Source: Syntrophaceae bacterium UBA6112 (lineage in GTDB: Bacteria; Desulfobacterota; Syntrophia; Syntrophales; UBA5619). From it: a stretch of DNA of 44,900 bases. Positions within the stretch are counted from its first letter, which is position 1. Each line of letters opens with the position of its first letter. The stretch spans positions 1 to 44,900 of the forward strand of contig DIWG01000058.1 in assembly GCA_002423465.1 (NCBI GenBank). The letters run 5' to 3'. Below are positions 1-7,591 of the stretch, in pieces. The translations under genes and the position numbers were made by a program. The notes under the pieces are model-generated. The model was not told the origin of the DNA. It did no database searches and saw only the letters and a program-made list of their open reading frames with translations.

Positions 1-2
1 TT

Positions 3-890
3 GCATACAAGAATGTTCACCGCATCGTCTCCCGGGGCTACGACACGACGGAGCTGGTGGAGCAGGGGTATGGTCTGACCGATGTTCTTTTCGTCGACTT
101 TCAGGCGCGGATTCCGCTTGTGGAGGAAGACCAGATGCTCAACTACATCATGGTCTGCATGCTGGAGGACGGTTTATCCTCGCCGGCGAACATTGCCCGG
201 ATCGTGGCGGGGGGCAAGACCATTTTGACCCAGGCCGCCGGTTCTTCGATCCTCGCTTTCGGTCACGCCTATGGCGCGTATCAGGAGATCGGGAAGCTGA
301 TGGACGGCATTTTGGCCCGGCAGGCGAAGGAGGGCAAACCGCTGGCCGAGGTGGTTGAGGCGGTGGTCGGAACGAAACTGAACGACCCCGCGTTGGGCGT
401 TTCCGGCCTGATGCTGAAGGACCCGATGGCGAAGCGGATGATCGCCCGGGCCGAGAAGCTGGGGGTGGCGGGCAAGTATGTTTCGTTGATGAAGGAGATC
501 GTGAAGGCGGCGCAGAAGCTGAGCAAGGAGCCGGTGGACATTGATCTTCTGGGCGCCACCGGCGCGGTGATGTTTGACATCGGCTTTACGCCCGAGGCCA
601 CCTGGGGGATTCTGGCGGTGACCCGAGCATTCGCCACCGGCGCCCACTACTGCGAGGAGATCGAACGGGAGGCGCCCGTTCGCCTCGGTCAGACGCTGAC
701 GCCGAAGGAGTGGTACGACGGACCGGCGGACCGGCAGGTTCCGACGCTGGAAGAGAGAAAGAAGGTTGCCAAGGCGATGGAGGCGCAGACGCCCGAGGAG
801 TGGAAGCAGACCTTTCTGGAGCGGCAGAAGATCAAGGGTTCCGGATGGGCGATCGTGGAAGAGATCGACGATCCCAAACGGAAAATCTGA
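3..890 (+). CDS. Citrate synthase-fold protein, citryl-CoA lyase-like (5' truncated)
   Basis: The reading frame is open from the left edge, so the N-terminus lies outside the window; the GTG at 57 is only an internal codon. The visible part resembles the C-terminal catalytic region of the citrate synthase/citryl-CoA lyase/ATP-citrate lyase superfamily, whose members make or cleave citryl-type CoA thioesters in the cytoplasm. The block EDGLSSPANIAR matches the helical region ahead of the first active-site segment, AFGHAYGAY sits where LHGGA-type motifs occur, and PVDIDLLGATGAVMFDIGF matches the Asp-containing final motif. The usual GxGHP histidine segment appears as SGLMLKDPM, keeping the DP but not the histidine, so catalysis may differ or be lost. 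A strong terminator follows, so this is the last gene of a rightward unit. The family call is fairly safe; the substrate is unknown. Confidence 0.7.
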   Translation, partial: AYKNVHRIVSRGYDTTELVEQGYGLTDVLFVDFQARIPLVEEDQMLNYIMVCMLEDGLSSPANIARIVAGGKTILTQAAGSSILAFGHAYGAYQEIGKLMDGILARQAKEGKPLAEVVEAVVGTKLNDPALGVSGLMLKDPMAKRMIARAEKLGVAGKYVSLMKEIVKAAQKLSKEPVDIDLLGATGAVMFDIGFTPEATWGILAVTRAFATGAHYCEEIEREAPVRLGQTLTPKEWYDGPADRQVPTLEERKKVAKAMEAQTPEEWKQTFLERQKIKGSGWAIVEEIDDPKRKI

Positions 891-920
891 CGGCGCGATG
901 TTCCTCTACGCAATATCATG

Positions 921-960
921 AAAAGCCTGCCGGGACGGGTGACTTTCCCGGCAGGCTTTT
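921..960. terminator. Bidirectional rho-independent terminator
   Basis: A perfect 15-bp stem (AAAAGCCTGCCGGGA with its complement) encloses a 10-base loop. The A and T tracts are part of the stem ends, so it can act on both strands. It lies between the converging citrate-synthase-like gene and the MFS gene. Confidence 0.85.
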
Positions 961-1022
961 CTGATGGTGGGGATTATAGGCAAATCAAAAAACTGATCAG
1001 CCCAGGATTTTCTCAGGTGACT

Positions 1023-2288
1023 TTACCCATGTTTACTGTTGTGCGAACGGCTGCGCTTATACCAGCGAGACATCAATTCCATCGCCAGCCAGGAAGCCGT
1101 GGCGCAGACCAGCAGTACAATTTGTAAACTCTGCCAACCCCATCGGTCGACAATCAGTGCGCAAAGCGTCGGTGAAGCTGCATTGACGATTAAGATTGGT
1201 GTCGCAATGAGTCCGAGGACGGTGGCATAGCCTGTGACGCCAAACAGCACAAGTGGAACTGAGCCCCGTACGATTGTGATCACACCCTGCGAAGCTCCCA
1301 TTAATAGCGTGAATGCCAGAATTTGTTGGAAGTGGCCCCCTGCAAAGATGAGCAGAAGGAAGGATATGGGCAATACACCGATTGCCACACGTGCCACGGT
1401 CATCACATGCAGGTTTTTGCCGAAGAAGATTTCCACGATGCGGCCTCCGAATTGGGCAAAACCCTTCGTCGAAGCGATCCATACGGCAGCGGCCGTTGTC
1501 AGGCCTGCCGCTCCGAGCAGCGGCACCAATTGCACGGTAACCACGCCGAACACCAGGCCATTGAGTGACATGATGAGCGCAAACAGGGCGATGGCGACCG
1601 AGCGAAGCCGCCCTTTGAGGGGTGGTTCGGTTGTTGGCCCTGATTTTACGTCCGAGTCACGAGTGCCCTGCGAGGATTCACGGCGAGCAAGGCCGAACCA
1701 GCTGAGCGGCAGGCAGATGATCAGATTGATCGCAGAGAACAGCATCAGCGTTTGACGCCAGCCGAACGCCTCATTCAGAAAATGTCCGAGGACCCAAAAG
1801 ACGGAGGAGGCGAAGGCACCAAAGAGTGTCAGATAGGAAATGGCCAGTCTTCCGCGTGAAGGCACGACCTGCACCAATGCTGCGAAAGCTGCGTCGTATA
1901 GATACATCCGCATGCCGAGTCCGATGAATGCCCACACAACAAGGTATGTTGCCTCGGATCGCACGAGCGACAGAGCGAACAGGCCCGTCGAGACCAGTAG
2001 CGTCCCGATGGTCATCACCATACGGGCGCCGTAATAATCGATTGCGCGTCCAACCCAGGTCGATACAAGTCCCATGGTCAGCAGAGCAACCGTGAAGCCG
2101 AAGTAGATTAAGCTGAGACTCCATCCGGTATCGACCCCCATTGGGACTGCCAAGACGCCGAGGCAGTAGTAGCTGGTTCCCCATGCCGTTATCTGGTGAA
2201 TGCCAAGCGAGCCAACCGCTGCGAAGAAAGGGTCGGTCAGTCGTGCATGCCAGTTTTTTATCGTGTGCCGCTCGATTGGTAACATCAT
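1023..2288 (-). CDS. Major facilitator superfamily transporter
   Basis: A 421-residue polytopic inner-membrane protein with about twelve hydrophobic segments and the polar central loop typical of MFS carriers (around residues 200-225, RRESSQGTRDSDVKSG). The loop WVGRAIDYYGARMVMTIG between helices 2 and 3 corresponds to the MFS signature (GxLaDrxGrr type). The first ATG overlaps the stop of a possible 18-codon upstream frame; a second ATG three bases on is better spaced from the GAGGG ribosome site. An ArsR-family regulator lies upstream on the same strand, with a palindrome between them, suggesting induction when the regulator is released. The substrate cannot be read from the sequence; a toxic anion, metal(loid) or organic compound is possible. 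Base composition is slightly lower in GC than in flanking genes, which may indicate transfer. Confidence 0.85.
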   Translation of the reverse strand: MMLPIERHTIKNWHARLTDPFFAAVGSLGIHQITAWGTSYYCLGVLAVPMGVDTGWSLSLIYFGFTVALLTMGLVSTWVGRAIDYYGARMVMTIGTLLVSTGLFALSLVRSEATYLVVWAFIGLGMRMYLYDAAFAALVQVVPSRGRLAISYLTLFGAFASSVFWVLGHFLNEAFGWRQTLMLFSAINLIICLPLSWFGLARRESSQGTRDSDVKSGPTTEPPLKGRLRSVAIALFALIMSLNGLVFGVVTVQLVPLLGAAGLTTAAAVWIASTKGFAQFGGRIVEIFFGKNLHVMTVARVAIGVLPISFLLLIFAGGHFQQILAFTLLMGASQGVITIVRGSVPLVLFGVTGYATVLGLIATPILIVNAASPTLCALIVDRWGWQSLQIVLLVCATASWLAMELMSRWYKRSRSHNSKHG

Positions 2289-2341
2289 GCCCTCGATGGG
2301 GCATTGCCCACAAAACCGATGATCTCAAAAAAGTCGTTCAT
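2285..2341 (-). CDS. Possible 18-residue leader peptide coupled to the MFS gene
   Basis: A short frame, beginning MNDFFEIIGF, starts at an ATG preceded by a GAGAG-like purine stretch and ends in TGA overlapping the first ATG of the transporter (ATGA). This arrangement would allow translational coupling. Nothing else supports expression, and chance cannot be excluded at this length. Confidence 0.25.
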   Translation of the reverse strand: MNDFFEIIGFVGNAPSRA

Positions 2342-2355
2342 CTTTCATCTCTCTT

Positions 2356-2375
2356 ATATCGTTATATTGCGATAT
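2356..2375. promoter_or_regulatory. Candidate ArsR operator upstream of the MFS gene
   Basis: An inverted repeat ATATCG-N8-CGATAT sits in the AT-rich gap between arsR and the transporter, over a likely -10 region (TATAAG/TATAAC on the minus strand). The half-site resembles the palindrome in the arsR promoter spacer (CGAT-A-ATCG). AT-rich dyads of this kind are usual ArsR/SmtB sites; binding is inferred. Confidence 0.5.
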
Positions 2376-2386
2376 GTTTATGTAAT

Positions 2387-2410
2387 AAAAAATCTCTTTT
2401 TGAAAGAGAT
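2387..2410 (-). terminator. Weak terminator after arsR
   Basis: On the minus strand an 8-bp AT-rich stem (ATCTCTTT with AAAGAGAT) is followed by TTTTTATT, ten bases beyond the arsR stop. It suggests that arsR and the MFS gene can be transcribed separately. Confidence 0.5.
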
Positions 2411-2419
2411 CAGCTCATT

Positions 2420-2731
2420 TTATGAACTGTAACCTGGCAGCCACAGGCGGATCTGCTGTTTGAGCCAACGGATGTTTTCGGTATCCAGGCAATAACTGGT
2501 GGCCGGGCCTTCAATTTCACCACGAATCAGTCCCGCTTCGCGAAGTACCTTGAGGTGCTGGCTGACGGTCGATTGTGCCAGCGGTGTGGCATCCACGATG
2601 TTGGAGGTGATGCACACTTTCTTCTGGGCCAGAAATTCGATAATCTGGAAACGGACCGGGTTGCCCAGCGCCCTCAACATGCATGCCATCCTTTTTTGCC
2701 CCGGAAGAAGCGGAATTCCCTTAATAGCCAT
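2420..2731 (-). CDS. ArsR/SmtB-family transcriptional regulator
   Basis: A winged-helix repressor of about 103 residues. The core LRALGNPVRFQIIEFLA and the recognition region PLAQSTVSQHLKVLREAGL are typical ArsR family, followed by a wing ending in GPATSYCLD. The classical ELCVCDL metal site is reduced to KVCITSN with one cysteine; other cysteines lie in RMACML and SYCLD, so the inducer may differ from arsenite. The ATG at 2731 was chosen because it has AAAGGGA six bases upstream and lies downstream of a good promoter; the longer frame from 2779 would begin inside that promoter. It probably represses itself and the downstream transporter. Confidence 0.85.
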   Translation of the reverse strand: MAIKGIPLLPGQKRMACMLRALGNPVRFQIIEFLAQKKVCITSNIVDATPLAQSTVSQHLKVLREAGLIRGEIEGPATSYCLDTENIRWLKQQIRLWLPGYSS

Positions 2732-2750
2732 AAGCTTTCCCTTTATTGTT

Positions 2751-2779
2751 TTCATACGATAATCGGACATTTCCGTCAA
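2751..2779 (-). promoter_or_regulatory. arsR promoter with internal palindrome
   Basis: On the minus strand TTGACG and TATGAA are separated by exactly 17 bases. The spacer contains the near-perfect dyad CGAT-A-ATCG at 2757-2765, well placed for autorepression by the encoded ArsR protein. Confidence 0.55.
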
Positions 2780-3008
2780 GTGAAAAAAATTGCTCCGGTA
2801 TCAATAAGCGATCCTGTTTCATGAACAGTTCTGGGGTGTTTGCCATCGGAGTCTTAGGGTCGGTTGCCGACCCTTCGCTGCATGATCACCTTCATCTCGG
2901 GGGAGGGTGGCCCCGGGATGGTTTGTCGCTATGTATTTTTTCTGCCGGTGGGCACCCTCCCTCTTTTCTCCCCTTGGTCGGGAGGGTGCTTCGGTCTTTG
3001 AGGGCCGG
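2780..3008. other. Intergenic region with two inverted repeats
   Basis: No gene is evident. There is a stem AGGGTCGG-TTG-CCGACCCT at 2856-2874, and a 10-bp inverted repeat GCACCCTCCC/GGGAGGGTGC at 2952-2961 and 2980-2989 just past the end of the PbfA-like gene. Neither has a T-tract, so they are more likely mRNA 3'-end stabilisers or repeat remnants than intrinsic terminators. Confidence 0.5.
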
Positions 3009-4364
3009 TCAGCCCCGTTCCACCTCTCCGATGCACTCATCGATGATATCCAGCGCCCGGTCCAGCTCTTCCCGGGTGATGGTCAGGGCCGGCGTCAGGG
3101 TCAGGATGTTTCCCATCGTGAGCTTGAAGCTGAGACCCCGGCTGAGGGCGGCGTACATCACTGACTCCGCTTCCTCGATGGCCCGCTCGCCGGTGGTCCG
3201 GTCCTTCACCAGTTCGATGCCGAGAAAGAGACCCAGGCCGCGGATATCGCCGATCAGCGGATGCCGCTCCATCATTGCGGCCATCCGGTCCAGGGCGTGC
3301 CGTCCCAATTCGCGGGCATGTTCCGCCAGGCGGTTTTCCTCGATGAAACGGATTGTAGCGAGGGCTGCGGCGCAGGCGACGGGGCTCTTTTCATGGGTGT
3401 AGTGGCCCAGGGCGCGGTTTTTGGCCACATCAAGGCCCTCGCGGGCGATCAGGGCCGCGAGCGGAAAGACACCGCCGCCCAGCCCCTTTCCGATGACGAG
3501 CATATCGGGGACGACATCGAAATTCTCGCAGGTGAACATCCGGCCGGTCCGGCCGAGGGCGTGGGGGATCTCGTCGAAGATCAGAAGCGCCCCGTGGCGG
3601 TTGCAGGCCTTGCGGATGATCTGCCAGTATTCGGGCTTTGGGATATAGGGGGTGCTCCGGATCGGTTCGGCGATCACCGCGGCGATATCCCCTTCCTTCT
3701 CCAGGACATACTCCACGTAGCGGGCGCACATCATGTCGCAGCCGCCGCGGCCGCGGCATTCGTAGATGCAGCGGTATTCGTCGGGAGGGGGCACATGTTC
3801 CGTTCCCGGCAGGAGCGGCCCCATGTCCTGGCGGAAGATCGCCTCGCCGCCGATCGAGATCGCGTCCAGGGAGGCCCCGTGGAAGGAATCCCACATCGAG
3901 ATCGTCTTGTGGCGGCCGGTGGCGATCCGGGCCAGCTTCAGGGCCATGCCGATCGCCTCGGCCCCGCCCGGGCAGAAGAGGACGCGGTTCAGGTCGCCCG
4001 GGGCGATCTCGGCGAGCTTTTTGGCGAGATCGACGGCGACCCGGTTCGTGTAGCGCCGGGTGCAGAAAGGGAGCTGATCGAGCTGCTCCTTGATGGCGGC
4101 GATCACGGCCGGGTTGGCGAAGCCGACCTGGTGGACGTTGTTGCCGTGGAAGTCCATGTAGCGTCGTCCCTGGAGGTCCTCAATCCAGATTCCGTCGCAG
4201 GCGCGCATGGCATTCAGGCAGGGGGTGGAGAGGGACTGTTTGAGGAAGTATTTTTCGTCCTCCGAGAGAAGCGCCCGCGTCTCTTCATTCAGATTTTCGT
4301 CCTGCCACTTCCGCCGGCGAGGAGAAATATTGATGTCGCCTTCCGAGCGGTGAAGTTTTCCCAT
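3009..4364 (-). CDS. pbfA: PLP enzyme, (R)-1-hydroxy-2-aminoethylphosphonate ammonia-lyase-like (PbfA-like)
   Basis: A fold-type I, class III aminotransferase-like protein of about 451 residues. LIFDE (Asp near 264) should bind the PLP ring nitrogen and IGKGLGGG (Lys near 293) should form the Schiff base. The N-terminal HRSEGDIN, then QSLSTPCLN, DFHGNNVHQVGF, WDSFHGASLDAISIGGEA and PGTEHVPPP, are the pattern I recall for PbfA, which removes ammonia from (R)-1-hydroxy-2-aminoethylphosphonate to give phosphonoacetaldehyde. PhnW and an importer nearby fit this role. Four cysteines near 199-213 form a cluster that the neighbouring paralogue lacks. The ATG at 4364 is preceded by GGAGGG 12 bases upstream. 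An open extension to 4607 is rejected because it translates a MITE. It could instead be an ordinary omega-aminotransferase. Confidence 0.7.
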   Translation of the reverse strand: MGKLHRSEGDINISPRRRKWQDENLNEETRALLSEDEKYFLKQSLSTPCLNAMRACDGIWIEDLQGRRYMDFHGNNVHQVGFANPAVIAAIKEQLDQLPFCTRRYTNRVAVDLAKKLAEIAPGDLNRVLFCPGGAEAIGMALKLARIATGRHKTISMWDSFHGASLDAISIGGEAIFRQDMGPLLPGTEHVPPPDEYRCIYECRGRGGCDMMCARYVEYVLEKEGDIAAVIAEPIRSTPYIPKPEYWQIIRKACNRHGALLIFDEIPHALGRTGRMFTCENFDVVPDMLVIGKGLGGGVFPLAALIAREGLDVAKNRALGHYTHEKSPVACAAALATIRFIEENRLAEHARELGRHALDRMAAMMERHPLIGDIRGLGLFLGIELVKDRTTGERAIEEAESVMYAALSRGLSFKLTMGNILTLTPALTITREELDRALDIIDECIGEVERG

Positions 4365-4702
4365 GCCTTCCGTTCTCCCTCCAAAATGAAATTCCATATA
4401 TTTTCCGTAACATCCCAACATCGGTGAAGTCAAATTTTCTTTTGTCATGGGTTCAATCACTTTTTTTCTCTTGCCTGGAACTATTGAAAAACGAATAATG
4501 AAAATCGTGAGGCAATTGCAAAACTCAATAAAAGGTGTCACCCCCGCGAAAGCGGGGGTCCAGAAATTCTTGAAAAGGCTGGATTCCCGCTTCCGCGGGG
4601 ATGACAATCTCGGATTTTTGCAATTGCCTCTCGTGTAAAAACATAGCGGTTAAGGAGCACACCGTGAATATTGTTCTCCATCCTTTTTTATGAGGTTTCA
4701 AC
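4365..4702. promoter_or_regulatory. Divergent promoter region between the two PLP-enzyme genes
   Basis: A 338-base gap serves two divergent genes. At 4489-4499 the minus strand carries ATTATTCGTTT, identical over 11 bases to part of the conserved block upstream of phnW and in the same orientation relative to its gene; the upstream half of that block is not conserved here. A MITE fills 4510-4630. The + strand gene has GAGG seven bases before its ATG; no clear -35/-10 pair was found for it. Confidence 0.4.
4510..4630. mobile_element. MITE-like palindromic repeat (TPAFAGVT-encoding type)
   Basis: Terminal inverted repeats of about 14-15 bases (AGGCAATTGCAAAA and its complement) bound an element of about 121 bases. 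TCGTG occurs directly on both sides (4505-4509 and 4631-4635) and may be a target duplication. The core is a GC-rich hairpin set, CCCCCGCGAAAGCGGGGG and a second imperfect copy; one strand translates to TPAFAGVT. Dispersed repeats with this translation are common in many proteobacteria. It has no coding capacity and would need a transposase in trans. Confidence 0.7.
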
Positions 4703-6100
4703 ATGAGGGTTGAGCGGCAAGGCGCCAAAGGCGGACATCCGGAGGCGGAGCAGGGGGATATCAATACGACGCAGGCGCGACAGAGGTACTGGGAACGGAA
4801 CCTGTCCGGCGCGGCGAGAAACTGGTTTGAAGAGGATGCGAGGGTTTTTCTCCACCAGAGTCTCTCCACCCCCGTCCTCAATGTGATCTCCCGGGCGCAG
4901 GGGATCCATATTGAAGACCTGAGCGGCAAAAAGTACATCGACATGCACGGCAACGGCGTGCACAACACCGGCTTCAACCACCCCACGGTGATCGGGGCGG
5001 TCCGGAGACAGTTGGAAGAATCGCTTACCTTCTGCCCGCGCCGCTACACGAACATCCCTGCCGTCCGTCTAGCCAAAAAACTGACCGAGATCGCCCCGGG
5101 GGAGGGGGCTCTCAACCGGGTCCTCTTCTGTCCCGGCGGGTCGGACGCGATCGAGATGGCCCTGAAACTGGCAAAGCTGGTGACCGGCCGCTTCAAGACG
5201 ATCTCTTTCTGGGACTCCTTCCACGGGGCCGGTTTCGGGGCGGCGGGCGTAGGGGGCGAGGAACACTTCCACGGCGGCATCGGCCCGCTCGTCCCCGGAG
5301 CCTTTCATGTGGAATTTCCCAATTATTACAGAAATCCATGGGGATTTTCAAACCCGGACGATGTCGATGTCGAGTGTCTCCGGCAGATCGAACTGGTCCT
5401 CAGACGGGAGCCGGAGATGGCCGCGGTGATCGGCGAGCCGGTTTCCGCGAATCCCGTCGTGCCGAGCAGGCGGTACTGGGAGGGTGTCCGGGATCTGTGC
5501 CGGCGGTACGGGGCTCTCTTGATCTTCGATGAGATCATCGAGGGGTTCGGCCGGACCGGGAAGATGTTCGCAAGCGAGCATTACCTGACGCCGGATATCC
5601 TGGTCCTCGGCAAATCGCTCGGCGGCGGGATCGTTCCGCTCGCGGGGATCGTGACACGAGAGGAGTACAATGTCTGCAAAGACCGCTCCATCGGTCATTA
5701 CACCCACGAGAAGAACGCCCTTGCGGCGGCGGCCGGTCTGGCCGCGATCGAGGTGATCGAGCAGGAGAAACTCTGCGACCATGCGGCGCGTCTGGGCGCT
5801 CGTGCGCTGGAACGCCTGCAGGAGATGGCGGACCGGCACCCCCTCATCGGTTGCGTGATGGGGATCGGCCTTCACATCGGTATCGACCTCGTCCGGGACC
5901 GCAAGACCAAGGAAAAGGCGTCACGCGAGGCAGAGGCGGTGATGTTCAAGTGCATGGAACAGGGTGTGGCGTTCAAGACAATCGACGGCAATATGATCAC
6001 GCTCCGGCCGGCCCTCGTCATCACGCAGCAGGAGATGGACGGGGCCCTCGATGTGATCGAGGGGGCGATCGGCGAGGTGGAGCGAGGTTCGAACTATTGA
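4703..6100 (+). CDS. Class III PLP enzyme, paralogue of the PbfA-like protein
   Basis: A 465-residue fold-type I PLP protein. LLIFDE (Asp near 276) and LGKSLGGG (Lys near 304) are the expected PLP contacts. It shares QGDIN, HQSLSTPVLN, RRYTN, FWDSFHGAG and GHYTHEK with the divergently encoded PbfA-like protein, so the two are paralogues. It differs where substrate should bind: AISIGGEA and GTEHVPPP are replaced by AAGVGGEE and GAFHVEFPNYYRNPWGF, and the cysteine cluster is absent. It may be an aminotransferase or ammonia-lyase acting on a related amino-phosphonate; the reaction is not determined. The ATG has GAGG seven bases upstream. A 39-base gap with a good ribosome site leads to the dehydrogenase-like gene, so the two probably form an operon. 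Confidence 0.75.
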   Translation: MRVERQGAKGGHPEAEQGDINTTQARQRYWERNLSGAARNWFEEDARVFLHQSLSTPVLNVISRAQGIHIEDLSGKKYIDMHGNGVHNTGFNHPTVIGAVRRQLEESLTFCPRRYTNIPAVRLAKKLTEIAPGEGALNRVLFCPGGSDAIEMALKLAKLVTGRFKTISFWDSFHGAGFGAAGVGGEEHFHGGIGPLVPGAFHVEFPNYYRNPWGFSNPDDVDVECLRQIELVLRREPEMAAVIGEPVSANPVVPSRRYWEGVRDLCRRYGALLIFDEIIEGFGRTGKMFASEHYLTPDILVLGKSLGGGIVPLAGIVTREEYNVCKDRSIGHYTHEKNALAAAAGLAAIEVIEQEKLCDHAARLGARALERLQEMADRHPLIGCVMGIGLHIGIDLVRDRKTKEKASREAEAVMFKCMEQGVAFKTIDGNMITLRPALVITQQEMDGALDVIEGAIGEVERGSNY

Positions 6101-6139
6101 ACGCCAAACGATAACCGGGAAAGAAAAGGAGCTTATATC

Positions 6140-7315
6140 ATGAAGGTATTGTGTCTGGGCGGTGCGGGCAAGATCTGCCGTGAATCGACGCTGGATCTGG
6201 TGCAATTTTCCGATTTCGAAGAGATCACGATCGGAGATTATGACGAAAAGGCAGGAGAGGAGGTTGTCGCTTGGCTCAACGACCCCCGGGTCAATTTCAA
6301 GAAAGTCGATGTCAAGGACAGGGCCGCTGCTGTGAAAATCATGAAAGATTACGACATCGTCATGGACGGGACGACGATCACCTTGAACGGCCTTTCCACC
6401 GCCTGCATCGCCGAGGCGGGTTGCCACGGGATCAACCTGAACGGCTTCGGCGAGGAGTATCCGAATGACCCGATTTTCAAGAAATACGGCCGGACCCACG
6501 TTCCCGGTTTCGGCATGACGCCCGGGACCACCGACATGATGGCGAAGTACGCGATCGACCATCTCGACACAATTGACACGGTCCGGATCAGCCACGGCGC
6601 CTTCCGCCCCATCGCCTTTTCGCCGTCGATCACCGAAACGACCAGTTACGAGTACGACCCGAAACTTCCGGGCCGTGTGGTGTATGAGGACGGGCAGTTC
6701 ATCCAGGTGCCCCCATTCGCGAGGCCGCTCGATGTGGAGCTGCCGGGTCCCTACGGCACCCATCCTCAGTACATCATTCCCCATTCGGAGACGAAGACGG
6801 TAGCCGCCTATCTGGAGGAGCAGGGAAAGCAGGCGCGACTGATCGAGGTCCGCGGGACCTGGCCGCCGCAGAGCATGCAGCTTGTCCGGGCCCTCTATGA
6901 CTGGGGGATTCTGCGAAACGACAAGATCAGGATCGCCGGCGCCGAGATCGGGATCATGGATGCGGTGTCTGCTTATCTGATGCAGTATCCGGTGGGACAG
7001 GAGACAAAACTCTACGGATACGCCCTGCACATCGATGTGACGGGGACGAAGGACGGCAAGAAACTCCGGTATCTGCTGACGCACACGCACCCGGCTTCGG
7101 ACGGATCGATTGCGGGCTGGGAAAAGCTCCGGGCCTACACCCGGTGTGTGGGAATCCCGATGGGGATCGCGACGGCCCTGATTGCGAAGGGGAAGGTGAA
7201 ACGGACGGGCGTCGTCATGCCCGAGTTCGCCTTCGATCCGGAGGAGATCTTCCGGGAGCTGGAAAAAAGGCAGATATTCGTCCATATCCGCGTTGAAGAG
7301 ATTCATAACCATTGA
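6140..7315 (+). CDS. Saccharopine dehydrogenase-like NAD(P)-dependent oxidoreductase
   Basis: A 391-residue protein with an N-terminal Rossmann fold (VLCLGGAGKICRES, residues 3-16, then an acidic residue in IGDYD at the end of strand 2). The middle and C-terminal parts (FGMTPGTTDMMAKYA, THTHPASDGS) match saccharopine dehydrogenase/homospermidine synthase-like enzymes. Relatives make or break secondary amines of amino acids, using NAD(P)H in the cytoplasm. It follows the class III PLP gene by 39 bases with an AAAAGGAG ribosome site, so the pair probably acts in one pathway. An attractive idea is oxidative cleavage of an N-substituted aminophosphonate, or reduction of an imine produced by the PLP enzyme; this is inference. 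The family call is good, the substrate unknown. Confidence 0.75.
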   Translation: MKVLCLGGAGKICRESTLDLVQFSDFEEITIGDYDEKAGEEVVAWLNDPRVNFKKVDVKDRAAAVKIMKDYDIVMDGTTITLNGLSTACIAEAGCHGINLNGFGEEYPNDPIFKKYGRTHVPGFGMTPGTTDMMAKYAIDHLDTIDTVRISHGAFRPIAFSPSITETTSYEYDPKLPGRVVYEDGQFIQVPPFARPLDVELPGPYGTHPQYIIPHSETKTVAAYLEEQGKQARLIEVRGTWPPQSMQLVRALYDWGILRNDKIRIAGAEIGIMDAVSAYLMQYPVGQETKLYGYALHIDVTGTKDGKKLRYLLTHTHPASDGSIAGWEKLRAYTRCVGIPMGIATALIAKGKVKRTGVVMPEFAFDPEEIFRELEKRQIFVHIRVEEIHNH

Positions 7316-7320
7316 TCATC

Positions 7321-7369
7321 GATTATATGATTATTATTAATTTGACTAATAGATTGAATCGTATAGGAA
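7321..7369 (+). promoter_or_regulatory. Conserved regulatory/promoter block of the importer operon
   Basis: The block ATTATATGATTATTATT, two variable bases, TTTGACT, then CGTATAG occurs here and, in matching orientation, upstream of phnW. The 17-base first part and TTTGACT are identical in both. TTGACT at 7342 with TAGGAA at 7364 gives a 16-base spacer. The upstream AT-rich part is where a LysR-type activator would bind. It lies about 225 bases before the binding-protein start. Confidence 0.7.
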
Positions 7370-7433
7370 TGGTGCCGAACTTCCGGGGGTGCATGGATGA
7401 GGGTTCTGCCCGCCGAAACTTTTCGCCTTTTCT

Positions 7434-7462
7434 TTGACAGGGAATCATTATTTTGTTAGGAA
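7434..7462 (+). promoter_or_regulatory. Second candidate sigma-70 promoter, importer operon
   Basis: TTGACA and TAGGAA with a 17-base spacer, about 130 bases before the binding-protein start. The -35 is perfect, the -10 weak. It could give basal expression beside the regulated upstream promoter. The rest of the 276-base gap shows no further gene. Confidence 0.45.
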
Positions 7463-7591
7463 TTAGACGATTTCGCAGGAAAATAGAGAAAGAGATCTAT
7501 GGGGTCATGGGATGGGAAAGGGGGTGACACAGCAAGGGTTACGGTTTCTGAAAATTAACATTTGAAGCCTTAAATTTAATTGGAGGAAAAT

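Noticed and set aside
2952..2989. Intrinsic terminator after the PbfA-like gene
   Set aside because: A 10-bp inverted repeat is present but no T-tract follows on the minus strand.
4365..4607. N-terminal extension of the PbfA-like protein by 81 residues
   Set aside because: Most of it translates the MITE (TPAFAGVT-type sequence), the paralogue lacks it, and a ribosome site precedes the ATG at 4364.
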